64,000 nt of DNA from contig NC_047066.1 of NCBI RefSeq assembly GCF_902459465.1, forward strand, positions 10,419,047 to 10,483,046. The letters are read 5' to 3'. The notes under the pieces were generated by a model, which saw only the letters and a program-made list of their open reading frames with translations, had not been told where the DNA came from and ran no database searches. This DNA is from Asterias rubens. Lineage: Eukaryota > Echinodermata > Asteroidea > Forcipulatida > Asteriidae. The position numbers and the translations under genes were made by a program. Positions 1 through 12,029 of the stretch are shown here, piece after piece (the stretch's first letter is position 1; each line of letters opens with the position of its first letter).

Positions 1-398
1 AAAAACAAAGGGAGAAACCCCACGCAATCAGGTAGGGACTGAAAACCCATTCCACATGCAAGGTCAGAGACAGGATTTGAACCAGGGGCCCCCACAATAG
101 GTAAAAGGCAGGGAAAGAAACCACTAAAAGCCAACCTGATCCCCAATCGATGAATAAACCAACGATGACCAATGAACCAAACTTTTGACCAATAAATAAA
201 TAAACATCAACACACGTCATAAGAAACCATCAAAACAAACAATAGAACAACAAATATTAATCAATATCGCCATTCTTCAAATCAATCAATAGAAATAACA
301 TCTGGCATGAGCTGACAATTGGGCTGGTCTACAGGTGTTGAAGCTTCACTAATCTGTACACAGCCAACTGGAAATAATAAGTACGTACAGTACGTTGA

Positions 399-481
399 TT
401 AATTACTAGGAAGTTTCTTGACCGTGGACACACTAGGGGGTTCAGGCCATGACATTGCCAACATATGAAGTGCCCTTGTTA
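399..481 (-). CDS. Weak candidate terminal exon on the minus strand
   Basis: An acceptor (GTAATTACAG) leads into a frame with 27 codons ending MSWPEPPSVSTVKKLPSN and TAA. It would need a phase 1 upstream exon. It could be the end of the gene with an exon at 2854-2931, but the polypyrimidine tract is poor and no link can be shown. Confidence 0.15.
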
Positions 482-1099
482 CTGTAATTACTGTAACTAA
501 CAAATCAAGTGGTAATTGGAAAATAGTTGACACATGGCTTGTACAAAACAATGTATTGCATCCTATTGGTTTAGTCACTGTGTCACACTCGGCAAAATTT
601 TCGCTACTTCCGTCTTCACAGCAGCAGGCGATTTCACGAAACATAGGATTAAGCCTACATGTATCTCGAGTTAGAACGAGTAACTTAGGATGGGTTCAAT
701 GCATTCTAACGTCTTTGGTTATGGAACTTAACTCAGTCCTAAAGTCCTAACATTAATCCTAAGTTTAAAGGAAGAGTTTGGTGAAATCATCGGCTGGTGT
801 TAAATGTACGTATAGTACATGTACATGTACGTGTACTACACATCATGTTTACAGAGTGTCAAATTTTAACATACAAAAAATATTTCCAGGCATGATATTC
901 GGCCTTGGGGAAAAAACATAGGCCAATTTGATTGATTACAACTAATAAGGAATATGACGGATTTCAAAGATTCCCCTTGAACTCCAAGATTTTCCAAATA
1001 GATTTTGAAATAAACCTTTGCAAAATTAAAACGTCCTTGCCCTCTCTGATTATAACATGTATCAATACAATTAGTTAAATAGCGCTCTTACGCGAAATG

Positions 1100-1334
1100 G
1101 TATATGGTTGGAAAGATGTTTTAAAAGTAGAATACAACTTGATCTACACAAATATGCCTCGAAATTGCTCGGTTTTCTTTTTACCTCGTCGACTAACATG
1201 GTCGGCCATTTATGGGAGTTAAAAATTTACTTTTTACTTTTACAACATCTTTCTACAGATGCATTTTATAACAAACAGTTACAAACGCTTTTCAAAGACC
1301 AACTCGACCGATCCAAGGCAGCGTGTTCCTTTAA
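1100..1334. mobile_element. Internally deleted family 3 MITE
   Basis: Keeps the GGAAAGATGTTTTAAAAGTA arm, the GGTCGGCCATTTATGGGAG centre and the right end CAGCGTGTTCC plus TTAA, but the second arm is shortened and the left terminus is missing. Confidence 0.7.
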
Positions 1335-2176
1335 ATAGAGGCATGAGGATGTCTGGATGATGACAGAAACATTGGGTCTTCAGAGCACTGTGCTAGGAGG
1401 GTTGGGTCTCTACATGTAGGGACAATTGCAGACCACAATGTGGTTAATGTGGCATCTCACAAGAAATGCAGACAGTCCCATGGGACTTCTTGAAGAATGC
1501 TTCAAGACAGGATTATGCTATACTTGGAAAACCTTTGGATTTGAAGACAAAGGGTGACATCACCGTGTTTAAAAAACAAGCCTGAATCATCATTACTATG
1601 CAGTTAACAAAATAAATGGACAGTCATTAGGCCCTACAATTTTTTTTAACAACAGCAAACACTGTGTTTATTCAACACCCCATATACTTATTGCACATTT
1701 TAAATTTGCAAACCAAAGAGAGAGAATGGCACACAATTGGAAAGGAATGGACCGTCCATTGTCCAACCCTTTTCTTCCCAAGGATTCTAATGTTGCCCAG
1801 TTGAGAAGGAAAACAAGAGCAGTTGCCTAAATTTATTTCTACATTCCTTGCCTCCCATTTGGAATCAGCCATTGCTAAAGATTTATATAGTGCCTGATTC
1901 ACAATATCATAAATTCACATTAAAGTTTAAAGAAGTGATCGCTTAAAAAATAAATTCCTCAGAGACGAGAAAAAACGCCCACCCATAATTCTGAAAGAAA
2001 GTATACCACACCATTGGACAGTTACAGTACGTATTGTACCAAGCTTTGCCTGTCTGTCTGGAGGTTGAGCTATACAAATAATATGCTTGACATGTGACTT
2101 CCCAACATCATCTTTGGTCTGGGTTATGCAACTTGAACGTTACTTTTGACCAATAAAGAAAACTGTACCAGATAAC

Positions 2177-2593
2177 TTGAAAAAATGGCTTATTGGTGAA
2201 CAATCCAGTGTAGGCCTAGAAATACTTCATCATCATCATCAAGTCGAAAGCATGCAACACATCGCGATCTCCCATGGCTCTCCTGATCTCAGCTGTAGAT
2301 CTCAAGTTAACTCAAAGGAGCATGATACAACTGGTCCACGTACTATGAAGGTTAGCGTCTGTCCACCTAAAGAGGCTACTGGTTGCCCTAGTCTTGGCTT
2401 TTGTGTATCTCCATCACATAAGCTTCCCAAAGATGAAATCCCTGGCCTGAAATGTACCAGTTCTCTAGAGTCCCTTTTGGCTACACTGAATACTAACTGC
2501 ATATCAGGTCAAGTAGAGTTTACAAACAAGTACGTCACCTTCAACTCCAAATGCACACCAAATGCTTTTTCAAGTAAAAAAGAAAACTATTAG
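2177..2593 (+). other. Unassigned 138-codon ORF
   Basis: This is the longest uninterrupted plus-strand frame left of SMYD4. Its central part reads in a protein-like way (VSVCPPKEATGCPSLGF, HKLPKDEIPGLK), and an AATAAA lies only a few bases past the stop. Against it, no family is recognisable, the minus strand is also partly open here, and a better exon lies nearby on the opposite strand. It could be a terminal exon, an old pseudogene or chance. Confidence 0.2.
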
Positions 2594-2853
2594 GTTCAGG
2601 GAATAAACGACTTCAGATCCAAGTTGTCAATTATTATCATCAATTTTAATTGTCAACGGGTGATTTATGTTATTAGTGTATCCTTGAGACTGGAAAACAC
2701 ACCTCTTTTTGACCCAGACAAAAACCTTGCAAATACACAGTTTTGTGATTTCAGCGAGTCTAATGATGATTGTATTAGTTGTGCGTTAGTTGCGGTTTAA
2801 TGGGATATGTATTGAATAAAATGAATAAAATGTAGAATATGAACGTTACGTAC

Positions 2854-2931
2854 CTTGGGAAAATAATTCTCAATAAGGTTACAGTGTGATAAAAGATCAT
2901 ACACAGCGCATTTGTAAAGATGGGCAGCGTT
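2854..2931 (-). CDS. Internal exon of an unidentified minus-strand gene (26 codons)
   Basis: A 78-base segment lies between a good acceptor (CTGCCCTTCCAG) and a good donor (GTACGTAA). It is open in one frame with phase 0 at both ends. Its product contains LYKCAVYDLLSHCNLIENY followed by FPK, which reads like folded helical protein, and its base composition is richer than its surroundings. I cannot name the family. It is the best coding candidate left of SMYD4 and probably belongs to the gene starting near 7.9-8.06 kb. Confidence 0.5.
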
Positions 2932-3304
2932 CTGGAAGGGCAGTAATTCCATTCAAATGGTGTGCCTTCATGTAGTTAGTGGAATTTGAGTAGTGGATTT
3001 AATCATCCATAGAATTATTGTGATAATGTTTCTTTTAATGCCTACTCTTAAATTGTTTACGTTTGATGTATAATGATGAAAAAAATATATAATATGATTT
3101 AATTATGGAATTTCTCATAATGAAACGTTTTTTTACAAGCGCCTGGAGTGCTCAATGAAAGGTGGTGTATTCAAAGACAAGCACTAAAGTCTCAAAAATT
3201 GTGAGATCTAGTGTATAATTTGTCGTTTATATGGCGGTACACTAACGCATTGGCTGCGTATTGGTCTACGTCATGCACTGCACACTCATTTTGAAAGTTG
3301 TGGA

Positions 3305-3722
3305 ACATTTTCTGGTTAAAGGGTATACTTTTGCCTATCAAAAAACACAATGTCCACAGATTTACATTCAACTTACACAGTTTGAAGATTATGATAGTAG
3401 AAAGCTTCCCTTGAAATTTTACTTAATACTGTAGTTGGTGCTGTAGTTTTTGAGAAATGAGTAAAAGTAATAATTTTTGTCTCAGTTTTAGCATGTAAAA
3501 CAAATTAAACAGTTTTTCTATGGTTTTGGTATAATATCATAACTGGTTTAGGGGATTTTACATGCTAAAATAATTTTGTGACTTGTTTTACCATTTCTCA
3601 AAAACTACACAACCTTAGTTAATAATATTTGAAGGGAAGCTTTCCACTATCATTATCTTCAAACCCTGTAAGTTTTATGTAAATCTGTGGACATTTTGAA
3701 AAAGTACCCGAATCCTTTAATT
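3305..3722. repeat. Palindromic dispersed repeat, family 4
   Basis: The arm around AATGTCCACAGATTTACATT recurs inverted near 3670-3700 (AAATCTGTGGACATTTTG), and GTTTTTGAGAAATGAG recurs as CATTTCTCAAAAACTAC. Partial copies lie at 36601-36790, 39690-39870 and about 40030-40110. Confidence 0.7.
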
Positions 3723-4019
3723 CCCAATTGTAACATTGGTGCTCAACAGTACAAAACCTATAAAAACTTACAAATTACCAAATTAAAAAAGAGTACATCT
3801 CAAGGACGTCAGACAAAAAGTTGCATTTGGACTATTTTTGGTCTCTCCATTCCAAGTACTTAAAAAAGGAAGATGGCAGTAGGTCCCCTTATCCTTTGTT
3901 GATCCTACACACACAGTAAACCGTGCAGGGTTAAAACCAGGCAAGGCTACCCATCAACAGTGGCCGTCCGCTCCCGTTGTTAGAAAGTCTTTTCACTTGC
4001 GAAATATTGACACAACAAA

Positions 4020-4226
4020 AAAACCGGTACCACTGTGGCCCGGCCTGAAGGCGGATTATACCCACGGGACAATAAGCCGACTATTGCCAAACAAAGCCCC
4101 CCCAACGGTTATTCGGAGGACAACAATTGCGCTGGCCCCCATCTCCTTATCCCACCGCATGAGACTTTGTGGACAATTACAATGAGAGCTGTCAGGGAAT
4201 ACACGCAACGGCTTGGAAAACAGTGA
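4020..4226 (+). other. Unassigned GC-richer ORF segment
   Basis: A GC-richer island has two overlapping open frames. The one running to 4226 ends PHETLWTITMRAVREYTQRL and then GKQ-stop, which reads like protein. No splice site or family supports it. It may be a fragment of a decayed gene or mobile element. Confidence 0.15.
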
Positions 4227-5110
4227 AGAGGCTCGTCTTTTGTGAAGACGCCAAAGAAAACGAGGGTTTTAAAAGACTAGGCTGAGATGTTAAGGAATGT
4301 TTGGGGTTTGAAACAAAGATATTAAGGGATTGTGGTGATCTTGTTTGGGCCAGGGGACTTTTTATCTGATAGAATTTAGCAATAATTGATTTTTGTCTCA
4401 GTCTCTCTCAGCTTAGTTAGATAAGTTGCTTTTAAGTAGTTCTATGGTATGGGATGGTAAGAATGGCATACTTGACCATACGTAACTCAAGTAGAGGTTT
4501 AACACTGCATGGCTTCTGCTTTTTACTTAGATTCACACAAAACATGAGGAAACATAATCTTTGATGGTAAACGATTCTGCTAACTGGGGCCTGGTCTTGG
4601 AAAGTCAACGATAATGAGTTTGATCCTAATTCACAATTGAAACCTTAGTACTATTCTAAGGTTCAACAGTAACGCAGTATACGCAGCCTGCAGACTACAT
4701 AACTAATACACATGTACTGACATACACCTTTTGTACATAGTATGAACTAATGCAAATAGACTCATTCCACACCACAAAAGTATGACAATAGAACCTTTGA
4801 GTAAAAACTGTCAACCGTTGAAAGTAGAGTAAGACTTCTGTACTTTCTGTGCCTTAGAAGTAACTTAGGTGAAAATAATTGGGGACGAATATTGACATAC
4901 ACACTCATGAGGTCACGTTTCAATACCTCAAAACTTTCTTTGACTTGAAAAAAGGAGAGCACATTTTATCAAACTTAGGAAGTGAAGTTTGCTACATAAA
5001 ACAGACGTGCAACTTTCTACATCATGTTATAAATGCAAAAAAATAGGAAATGGTCGATCACACTTTTAGGTGTGAAAAACACTGTATGCAAGTTAAAACT
5101 TTTGTACAGC

Positions 5111-5287
5111 GTTGTCTATGGTACAGTTTGTCTATGGCACTGAAAAGAAAAAGAGGAAATCAGTTGATCAGCTGAAAAGATCTATGAGATGCCTGATGGC
5201 AGGGGATGCAAATTACATTCAGCCTTTGAGAACAGGAGACCAGGGCAGTAGGCTTCAAGTTTTTACACTTCAAGGTGTCTGTAGTTA
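5111..5287 (+). other. Short protein-like ORF, unassigned
   Basis: An ATG frame of about 56 codons (MVQFVYGTEKKKRKSVDQLK, then RSMRCLMAGDANYIQPLRTG) has a lysine-rich start and ends in TAG. The minus strand here has instead a very strong acceptor-like tract ending TTTTTCTTTTCAG. Either reading could be chance; no family was recognised. Confidence 0.15.
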
Positions 5288-5479
5288 GAATATGATCTTA
5301 AATTTAATGCTCTTGAAACTGAGTGGAAACAATTATCTTTCTAACTTCTTCGCCCAACAAGGGTGTTTTTCTTTCATCATTTTCTCCCAACTCAAATTTT
5401 CACATGTTTGTTATTTTATGTTGAGATACGTTATGTGAGAACACTGGTCTTTGAAAATTACCAACAGTGTACTTTCCCT

Positions 5480-5865
5480 TTAAAGACAGTGGACACTATT
5501 AATAAATGTCAAAGACCAGTCTTCTCACTTGGTGTATCTCAACATATGCATAAAATAACAAACCTGTGAAAATTTTAGCTCAATCGGTTGTAGAAGTTGC
5601 GCGATAATAATGAAAGAAAAAACACCCTTGTCACACAAAGTTGTGTGCTTTCTGATGCTTGAATTCGAGACCTCAAGTTCTAAACTTGAGATCTCGAAAT
5701 CAAATTTGTGGAAAATTACTTCTTTCTCGAAAACTACGTCACTTCAGAGGGAGCTGTTTCTCACAATGTTTTATACTATCAACCTCTCCCCATTACTCAT
5801 AATCAAGAAAGGTTTTATGATGATAATTATTTTGAGTAATTACCAAAAGTGTCCACTGCCTTTAA
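5480..5865 (+). mobile_element. TTAA-flanked MITE, family 1
   Basis: The element begins TTAA followed by AGACAGTGGACAC and ends GTGTCCACTGCC followed by TTAA. The inverted ends and TTAA target match piggyBac-type non-autonomous elements. In the middle is the family's hairpin GAGACCTCAAGTTC with its reverse complement. A half copy in the opposite orientation (about 5344-5482) abuts it head to head. Confidence 0.85.
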
Positions 5866-6591
5866 GGCTATTTCCCCTTTTTAATAATGTGCTCCTCTTT
5901 TCTTAGGGAATTGGCAGCTAAAAGTCACCTTCAAAAAAATAAAAGTCTTGAATTGCTTGCATGGCCAGACTCTCAAGCACTAAATTACCATAGGAACTAA
6001 AACTAAATGATGTTCAGCGAGAAGCACTATTACAAATTGTTACATTTTACAACGTAAAGTGCCTCTTTCTATCTGTATAAATTCTGTCAACCTTTCTCAC
6101 AAGGTCTGAATATTATTTGACCTTGTCCCTAATCTAGGGAGATAAAGTAGCAGTCAGATAAAATAGCCTTTTTTTGTCAACTAACTAAACTTGTTCAATG
6201 GTGGTTTAAGAAGAAAAAAACAAGAAATGACGCCATTAACATTTACTATGCCACTGTCAAGATAGAACTGCAATGCTTTTAAATATTATACACACAAATT
6301 AATATGCACATTTTTCTTCAAACAAAGCATTGTACAAGTTTGTTTAATTCTAAAATGCGCGCAAAACTTGCAAGATTTGTTGACAACCGGGGATATGAAA
6401 AGTGTATTCTTCTATCAATGATAACTGTAAAACTTTTAATGCCAAAGTTGCAGGGAAGTTTGTTTTGGAGAATGTGTGATTTATTCTGTGTGTGAGTCAA
6501 ATTACTATTATCAAGGAACACTTGGTGAAAACATGGTTATAAATAAACTCTTGAGTGTAAACTAGAAATTAACAAACTGGTACTTACACCA

Positions 6592-6740
6592 ATGGGAGAC
6601 TTTCTGGGACGATAGAGGGCAGCAGACTTACCGGGTAAATCCATTGTTCTCAGAACTATGCGCATGTTCAGAACTACGTAAACAATGGAAATTTACCCGG
6701 TATGTCTGCTGCCGCCTAGCGTTGGAAAGTCTCCTATTAG
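6592..6740. mobile_element. Short palindromic MITE (about 150 bp), copy 1
   Basis: Ends GGGAGACTTTCTGG / GGAAAGTCTCC, with arms CAGCAGACTTACCGGGTAAA and its complement. A second copy at 21605-21752 has the same structure. Confidence 0.75.
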
Positions 6741-7893
6741 TCACAGTGCTAAACAACAATGTGGGCAAAGGTACACTCATTCATAACTTGGTTTTGGAAA
6801 ATTTAGAATGGTGTCCTACTAATTTTTGTAGTACCTTTGTTAAAACACAGGTAACTACCTTACAACTACTGCGCAATTAAATGGAAACTGCTGTTTTGAG
6901 AAATTCACACCAATCACAACACAAATTATATGTTTAGACAAGCAGGCCTTGGGCCCTTGGCAATTTGAATATTTTTTAGGCTTGCAACTGTAGGTTGTTG
7001 TTTAAAGCACTTTCATGGTTTATGCGGCATCTTTTTTTAGGTGCAGATTGTTGTGAATTTTGAACACGCCTTGTCGCCTGTGACTCGGCACTAGAACTTC
7101 TGGAATCTAGTTGCGATAACGTAACCCTCCTCCCGCCGTCGGTTTCGTTATCGCAACTACAGAACTTCACGCATGCCTCTGGAAAGTGCGTGGAAGTTCC
7201 AACACCAGTTGCAGACGGCAATGCATAATAACCATGAAAGTGTGCTTGAAAACCCACAAATTTCCAGCCTACATGTAAATTACTCAATCAAAACAAGTTG
7301 GAAACTACACTTTTGTTTTAATTACATTGTGTAGGCATTTTCTCCACAAAAGACCACAGTGCCAGTGGTCTTTTAAAAGCTAAATAAACGGATTTGTGAC
7401 CAATAAGTTTTAAATTTTTGCCTACACCAAGAATCCATCCAGCTGGAAAAATGGCTGGACTGGACGGAATTTAAAGTTGAAACAAGTAAACAAATGTTTG
7501 TTTTTTAATATTGTTTACTTGGACAGTATTAATTTTATATTTCAGATCAAATATTGACAAGTAGAATTTCAAAGATTAATAGGCCTACATTATCTATAAA
7601 TTATCCACGAGTTCAAGCCATTACTAGATTGTTATCATGTAATGTAATGATTTGTGATCGAACGTTGATTAAAAAAAAAGATCACACGATCACAGAATTT
7701 ATAAGGAGAGTAGCGTCAGACGTAACATAGTGAACAAAATCAGTAGTGTCTAGCACCACTGGGGTGATTCAACGTTGTGTACAAACACCGATAAATGTAC
7801 ACAATGCGCTTACGTACCACACACAGCGAAAAGCTACACGGTTGTGAAGTCAAATAAAATCCACCTCGCAACAATTTATCTCTTCAAACTTAC

Positions 7894-7926
7894 CTTATCC
7901 TTGCCCTTGGCCCCCAACTTTTCCAT
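7894..7926 (-). CDS. Possible first coding exon of an unidentified minus-strand gene
   Basis: A start codon in near-ideal context (ACCATGG) encodes 11 residues, MEKLGAKGKDK, and runs straight into a consensus donor GTAAGT. The AT-rich DNA around it has no other such start-plus-donor combination nearby. The lysine/glycine-rich sequence is not diagnostic. The donor is phase 0, which matches the phase 0 exon at 2854-2931 on the same strand, although other exons probably lie between. An alternative first exon lies just upstream at 7982-8056. Confidence 0.45.
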
Positions 7927-7981
7927 GGTACTTCTTCACAGAGAGTACCACTATCAGTTTTTACTATCAGCATCCACATAC

Positions 7982-8056
7982 GTGAGCCACATCGAGAGTA
8001 AATCCACGGGAATTATAGTGTTTAATCCGTCTACGAGCCGTCAAGCACGCCGCCAT
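7982..8056 (-). CDS. Alternative first coding exon or upstream ORF at the same minus-strand 5' end
   Basis: ATGGCGGCGTGC opens a frame (MAACLTARRRIKHYNSRG...) that reaches a consensus donor GTATGT after 25 codons, in phase 0. If not spliced there, it ends at TGA at 7967-7969 after 29 codons, which would make it an upstream ORF of the MEKLG start at 7926. Both readings are possible: the AAAATGGCGG start overlaps a YY1-type site that often sits just after transcription starts. No family was recognised. Confidence 0.3.
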
Positions 8057-8064
8057 TTTGGTCG
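8048..8064 (-). promoter_or_regulatory. YY1-like promoter motif
   Basis: On the minus strand the motif reads AAAATGGCGGCG, the classic YY1 core (AANATGGCGGC), 125 bases upstream of the MEKLG start codon. In animal promoters this motif is commonly found within a few tens of bases downstream of the transcription start, so transcription of the minus-strand gene may begin near 8070-8110. Confidence 0.4.
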
Positions 8065-8425
8065 CATAAAGGAACAGCCAAACACAAGAGTGAACGGCCG
8101 TTACTAAACACTCCCTCTGTAATCGCAAAACTTTAGTGATTTTTTAACGTCTCCCTATCAAATATATAATCATGAATAGCAAGTTTCATTTAAAATTTTG
8201 ATCGCACTCGGTATTCCCTAGATGTATTTCTGTCAATATGTATCATACTAAACATCGATTTATTAACATGGGAATTTCTTAACACAAAATGACCACCTGG
8301 CGCACAGACATTTTAACTATTGAAGCGTGTGTAAGTGAAAGCTTCTATCGTGTTGTTTAGGACACCCGCAGCGCTAGTTCAAAGTGTTAGCAAATAGGGG
8401 CGCTCTCTCGATCTCCTAGCCTGCA

Positions 8426-8790
8426 AAAGTTGGTATATTTTTTGCTGATGGGACACTTTTGACATCAGGGGAAATTAAAGCGGCGATTTAAAAGTGAAAT
8501 GGTTGATGTTGGGTTGTTCGTTTGGGTGTTTTACTTTTACAAAGATGTTCTTTTGGTGGAAGCGACACTTTCGCACCCTATTCCTTTTCGGTACTGATAT
8601 TGGTCAAGTCTACTATGGCTTCAAAAAGTACAAAAGTTGGTATCTTTTTTTGCTGATGGGACAATTTTGATATGGGGGAAATCGGAGATTTAAAAGTGGA
8701 ACGGTTGGTTGTTGGGTTGTTCGTTTGGGTGTTTTACTTTACAAAGCTATTATTTTGGTGGAAGCGACACTTTCGCTCCCTATATCCCTT
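8426..8790 (+). repeat. Two-copy tandem duplication, about 205-bp spacing
   Basis: CAAAAGTTGGTAT opens both units (8426 and 8631). Each runs through TTGCTGATGGGACA, GGGTTGTTCGTTTGGGTG and GGTGGAAGCGACACTTTCGC. The two copies have diverged by small indels. Confidence 0.85.
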
Positions 8791-9449
8791 TCTACTATAA
8801 CTTTTCACCCTAAGTTTTTCTGAAGTATTGGCACCTACACTTTCAAAGTGTTGCTGGAAATAAACGGTTTCATCGGCAAGAAATGCTTCTTTTTAGGCCT
8901 AGGCTTATTATGAAGTGTCATATATGAAAAATGAAAAATGAATTCACAATAAGTGCCAAAGTGCGTTATGCCAAAGTAAAGCAAACCACGAAACAAAAAA
9001 GGAACAAACAAGTATTATAAGCCTACTTCAAAATCTTCTAAAGAATATTTCTGGCAAAAAGCACTTCAATGAGGTATACCTGGTGGCCTATTTGAAAAGT
9101 TCTCACACCGAATTGTGGGCACATTAATAATAGTAGATCTGTATTTAAAGTTTTGGAAATAGCAACAATCAAAACTTTTCATAAGCGACAGACTTTTGTT
9201 TAATGAATATTGTCTGCTGATCACAAAAGGAACTTCCAATCTTTATGAGAAATAATTATTCTTTTTAACTGCACTTTATTATCCCTAATTTATTCTTAAA
9301 TTTGAATGTATTGGTGTACCATTTAGACCATGACTGCAAGACATCCGGGAAAACAAGTTTTGCTTTCAAGGATGATGAATGAGTATCAAGTACATGTAGG
9401 CCACTCAATCATAACAAACTTCTTACAAGGCTTAAACGTTCAATTTCTT

Positions 9450-9760
9450 TCGTACATTTGTATGTTGATGTGGTTAGGGAGGGTTAGGGAGCGTGTCCAA
9501 GACACGCCACCAACTAGGCATACCTCTTTGCTTGTACATGGTTAATTTCTTGCTATTTATTCATCATTTGCGTTAACATTATATTGTTTTAATACAATTT
9601 TATGCGCTTTTGAATTTGTTACATTTCTATGTTCTGTTTAATTCTCACAATATTGTTCTTTTTTTTCATCAAGCGTTGGGAATAAACGTTTTATTGAATT
9701 GAATTGAATAACTTGAAACAAACAAACAAACAAACAAACAAACAAACAAACAAACAAATA
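9450..9760 (+). repeat. LINE-type 3' tail with AAAC microsatellite
   Basis: A short ORF end is followed by AT-rich DNA, AATAAACGTTTTATTG and TTGAA repeats, the usual look of a LINE 3' end, then about 10 AAAC repeats (9718-9758). No reverse transcriptase is left to name the clade. Confidence 0.5.
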
Positions 9761-9967
9761 ACAAACATATAGGAAACGTTATGCGACTTTTGCAACTTTT
9801 ATAGTTCCATTAATTTAATATATTCTTTATAAACGTGTGAAACTGTGAAACACTTGACATGTTGTGTATAAAAAGCATTACCAGAAAAGTACACATTCTT
9901 TATTCCATTCTTATTTAATCAATTATGTTTTAACTTTCATAAACACTTATAAATGTATGTTTGAATA

Positions 9968-10478
9968 CGGGAATCAATGTGTGGTGAAGAGGTTTTCAAC
10001 TAGTGGTTTAATCCCAATGAGGCCAGGTTCTTGATAATTTTACCAAGACGAAGTCAAGGTAAATTATCAAGAACCAGGCCTCGGCGGGTTTAAACCACTA
10101 GTTAAAAACCGATTCAACACACTTTGATTCCCATTCATAAATACCTTTTCGGTCAAAAAACATCAACACTTTTGGTCAAAAAGTAATATAAATGCAAAAA
10201 TTATAATTGTTCAACGATTTCTTTCAACACAACACCTCTCCAACTATGAAATGGTAAGGCCCTCCGCCGCCCTCGGGTAAACAACTCCTTATAAGGGAAT
10301 GCTGTGCGCGTATTGCGTGATGTGGCACAACTTTCCCAGAAGTTGCTCTCGACCAATAGGAATGTATCACGCCCATGTTTCAACACTTTTTACCAGTGAT
10401 AAACAAAGGTTTATACACACCCACGTGACGCGCTCTCCACCAATAGGAATAGCGCAACTGTCCGGTATTCATGAATAC
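9968..10478 (+). mobile_element. Dispersed element E, copy 1 (hairpin end plus CCAAT/E-box region)
   Basis: Starts with a fold-back (10000-10107) built on AACTAGTGGTTTAA and GGTTCTTGATAATTT. It continues to a promoter-like part with ACCAATAGGAAT twice, CCACGTGACGCGC and TTATAAGG. An inverted copy lies at 14992-15548. It ends about 2 kb past the SMYD4 stop. Confidence 0.8.
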
Positions 10479-10726
10479 TTTATAATGTGTCAAGATTGTT
10501 CATGCTCTGGTATAACAAATTAAAAATTTGAATTAACTATGTTGAATTGAATTAAAATAGTGAAAAAACATCAACATGTGATCTTTGTGTGATGAGCGTA
10601 TTGAGTTATATTCTTCTTATTAGTGCATTCGTGCACTTACATTTGTGGTTTATGTTGATACACTTACATTTGTGTGAAAGAACCTTTCACAAATAAATTC
10701 CACACCATCATATTAAATTCACAGAG

Positions 10727-10908
10727 TAAAGGCCCGGTCACACAGGCCCCTTTAACGAGAATGATAAAAATGCACGCCCTCGACTGGTTGAATTGCTCCA
10801 GGCAAAATACACCCACGCTCATTCAACCAGTCGAGGGCGTGCATTTTTATCGTTTTTGTTTTCGTTCTCATTCTCGTTATCGGGGCCTGTGTGACCGGGC
10901 CTTTAGTT
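10727..10908. mobile_element. Palindromic MITE with GGCCCGGTCACACAGG ends
   Basis: The arms AAAGGCCCGGTCACACAGGC and its reverse complement enclose a second pair, GCACGCCCTCGACTGGTTGA and its complement, with a short loop. Both arms are close to perfect, suggesting a recent insertion. Confidence 0.85.
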
Positions 10909-10989
10909 AAACTTACAAATATGATACCTTTACTCTCAACCACAAAAAGTACACTCACAACAGATAACACTATGAAAATGTTCATCTCA

Positions 10990-11160
10990 CTCCCTGCAGG
11001 CCTGATACTTCACGGACATAACGAAGGTGATTGCCTCCCTGCCCCCCTGGTCAATGCCTTCTAGCCCTTGAAATGCTCCAGTAGAAATGTACAATTTCCT
11101 CATAGGGCGCCCTTGCCCTTTCAAAAACAAAGCACACTGGCCTGCTCCTGAAACTAGTGG
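10990..11160. repeat. Dispersed CCTTG/GGGCACC-type repeat
   Basis: Shares CCTGATACTTCACGGA and GCCTCCCTGCCCCCCTGGTC with 63810-63880. Related pieces lie near 19500-19720, 24490-24600, 26080-26222, 51010-51125, 51594-51650, 60819-61010 and 63130-63230. Its structure is unclear; it looks like an old, diverged palindromic family. Confidence 0.5.
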
Positions 11161-12029
11161 TATGTGGTTACATTGGCAGTGGTTACATATTAACAGTGAT
11201 TATCCAATTTGTATATAAAAAGATCGCAAAACATGATTTTGAAAAAACAGTGTATTAATATCATCTGCATTGTGTAATAAGACATCATTACGAAACAGCA
11301 TACAAAATGGGTAGAAAGTGGTGCTAAAAATGTTTGAGTAACAATGTATAAAAGTATGATGCGTATTACTTTACTTTCAGTGCAGCCGTTGTAAGATTGA
11401 ATTTAACACACAAACTTCTTGAAAGAAAAAAAAATAGATGTTGAAACAGTTTTACCACCCAAAAGGACTTTTGGTATTAATGCAAAAGAAAGTTAATGGA
11501 ATAACTTTTCAACCTTAGCAGAGTCTTTCATGAAGGCAAAATGAAAACATGACACAGATAAACAGGTATAGGCCTACTAGTGCATCTGGTGAACTAGTTA
11601 ATGCAACGATATTTATTTATACCTAGTTTTTCATTAAAATGCTACATTTCATTTTCCTCTAGTGTAACAGAAGCAGTGAAATGGACAGAAATCTTCTGGA
11701 AATTTACAATATGTCAGATGGACAGTTTCCTAGGATAATTGGTGACTAAACAAACTTCATATTCATTCAGCCCTTATACCTGAAAACGAGTCTGGCTGCA
11801 CTTTTCTCCCACAAGTACCTTTGACCAAACTTCTATTAAATAGATAAACAGATAATTCCCTTTTTATCGTAATCAGGGCAAGGACAAATCTACTGCAGCA
11901 AACATGCATAACATTTAGGTTACAGAATTAAAATCAAATGTGAAGTTTTGTTTGTGTCATTTCTCATTCATTGGTTATTAATTAGAAGTGTTTCATCCTA
12001 GCGATGTACAGTTTCATTGTTTTTCTGGT

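Noticed and set aside
1430..1560. Open plus-strand frame (MWLMWHLTRNADSPMG...)
   Set aside because: Several frames look equally open, there are no splice sites or family, and it is directly next to a MITE.
5610..5906. 98-codon plus-strand ORF and similar frames at 13164, 33330 and 51903
   Set aside because: All are translations of the same TTAA MITE body. They differ by frameshifts and carry no domain.
6976..7287. 103-codon minus-strand ORF with a KKRCR stretch
   Set aside because: Somewhat protein-like, and it has an acceptor-like site, but phase 0 entry from the nearby first exons hits a stop and no donor is convincing. Not enough to call an exon.
7775..8107. 110-codon plus-strand ORF
   Set aside because: It is antisense to the minus-strand ATG exons with proper donors, and its sequence has no recognisable domain.
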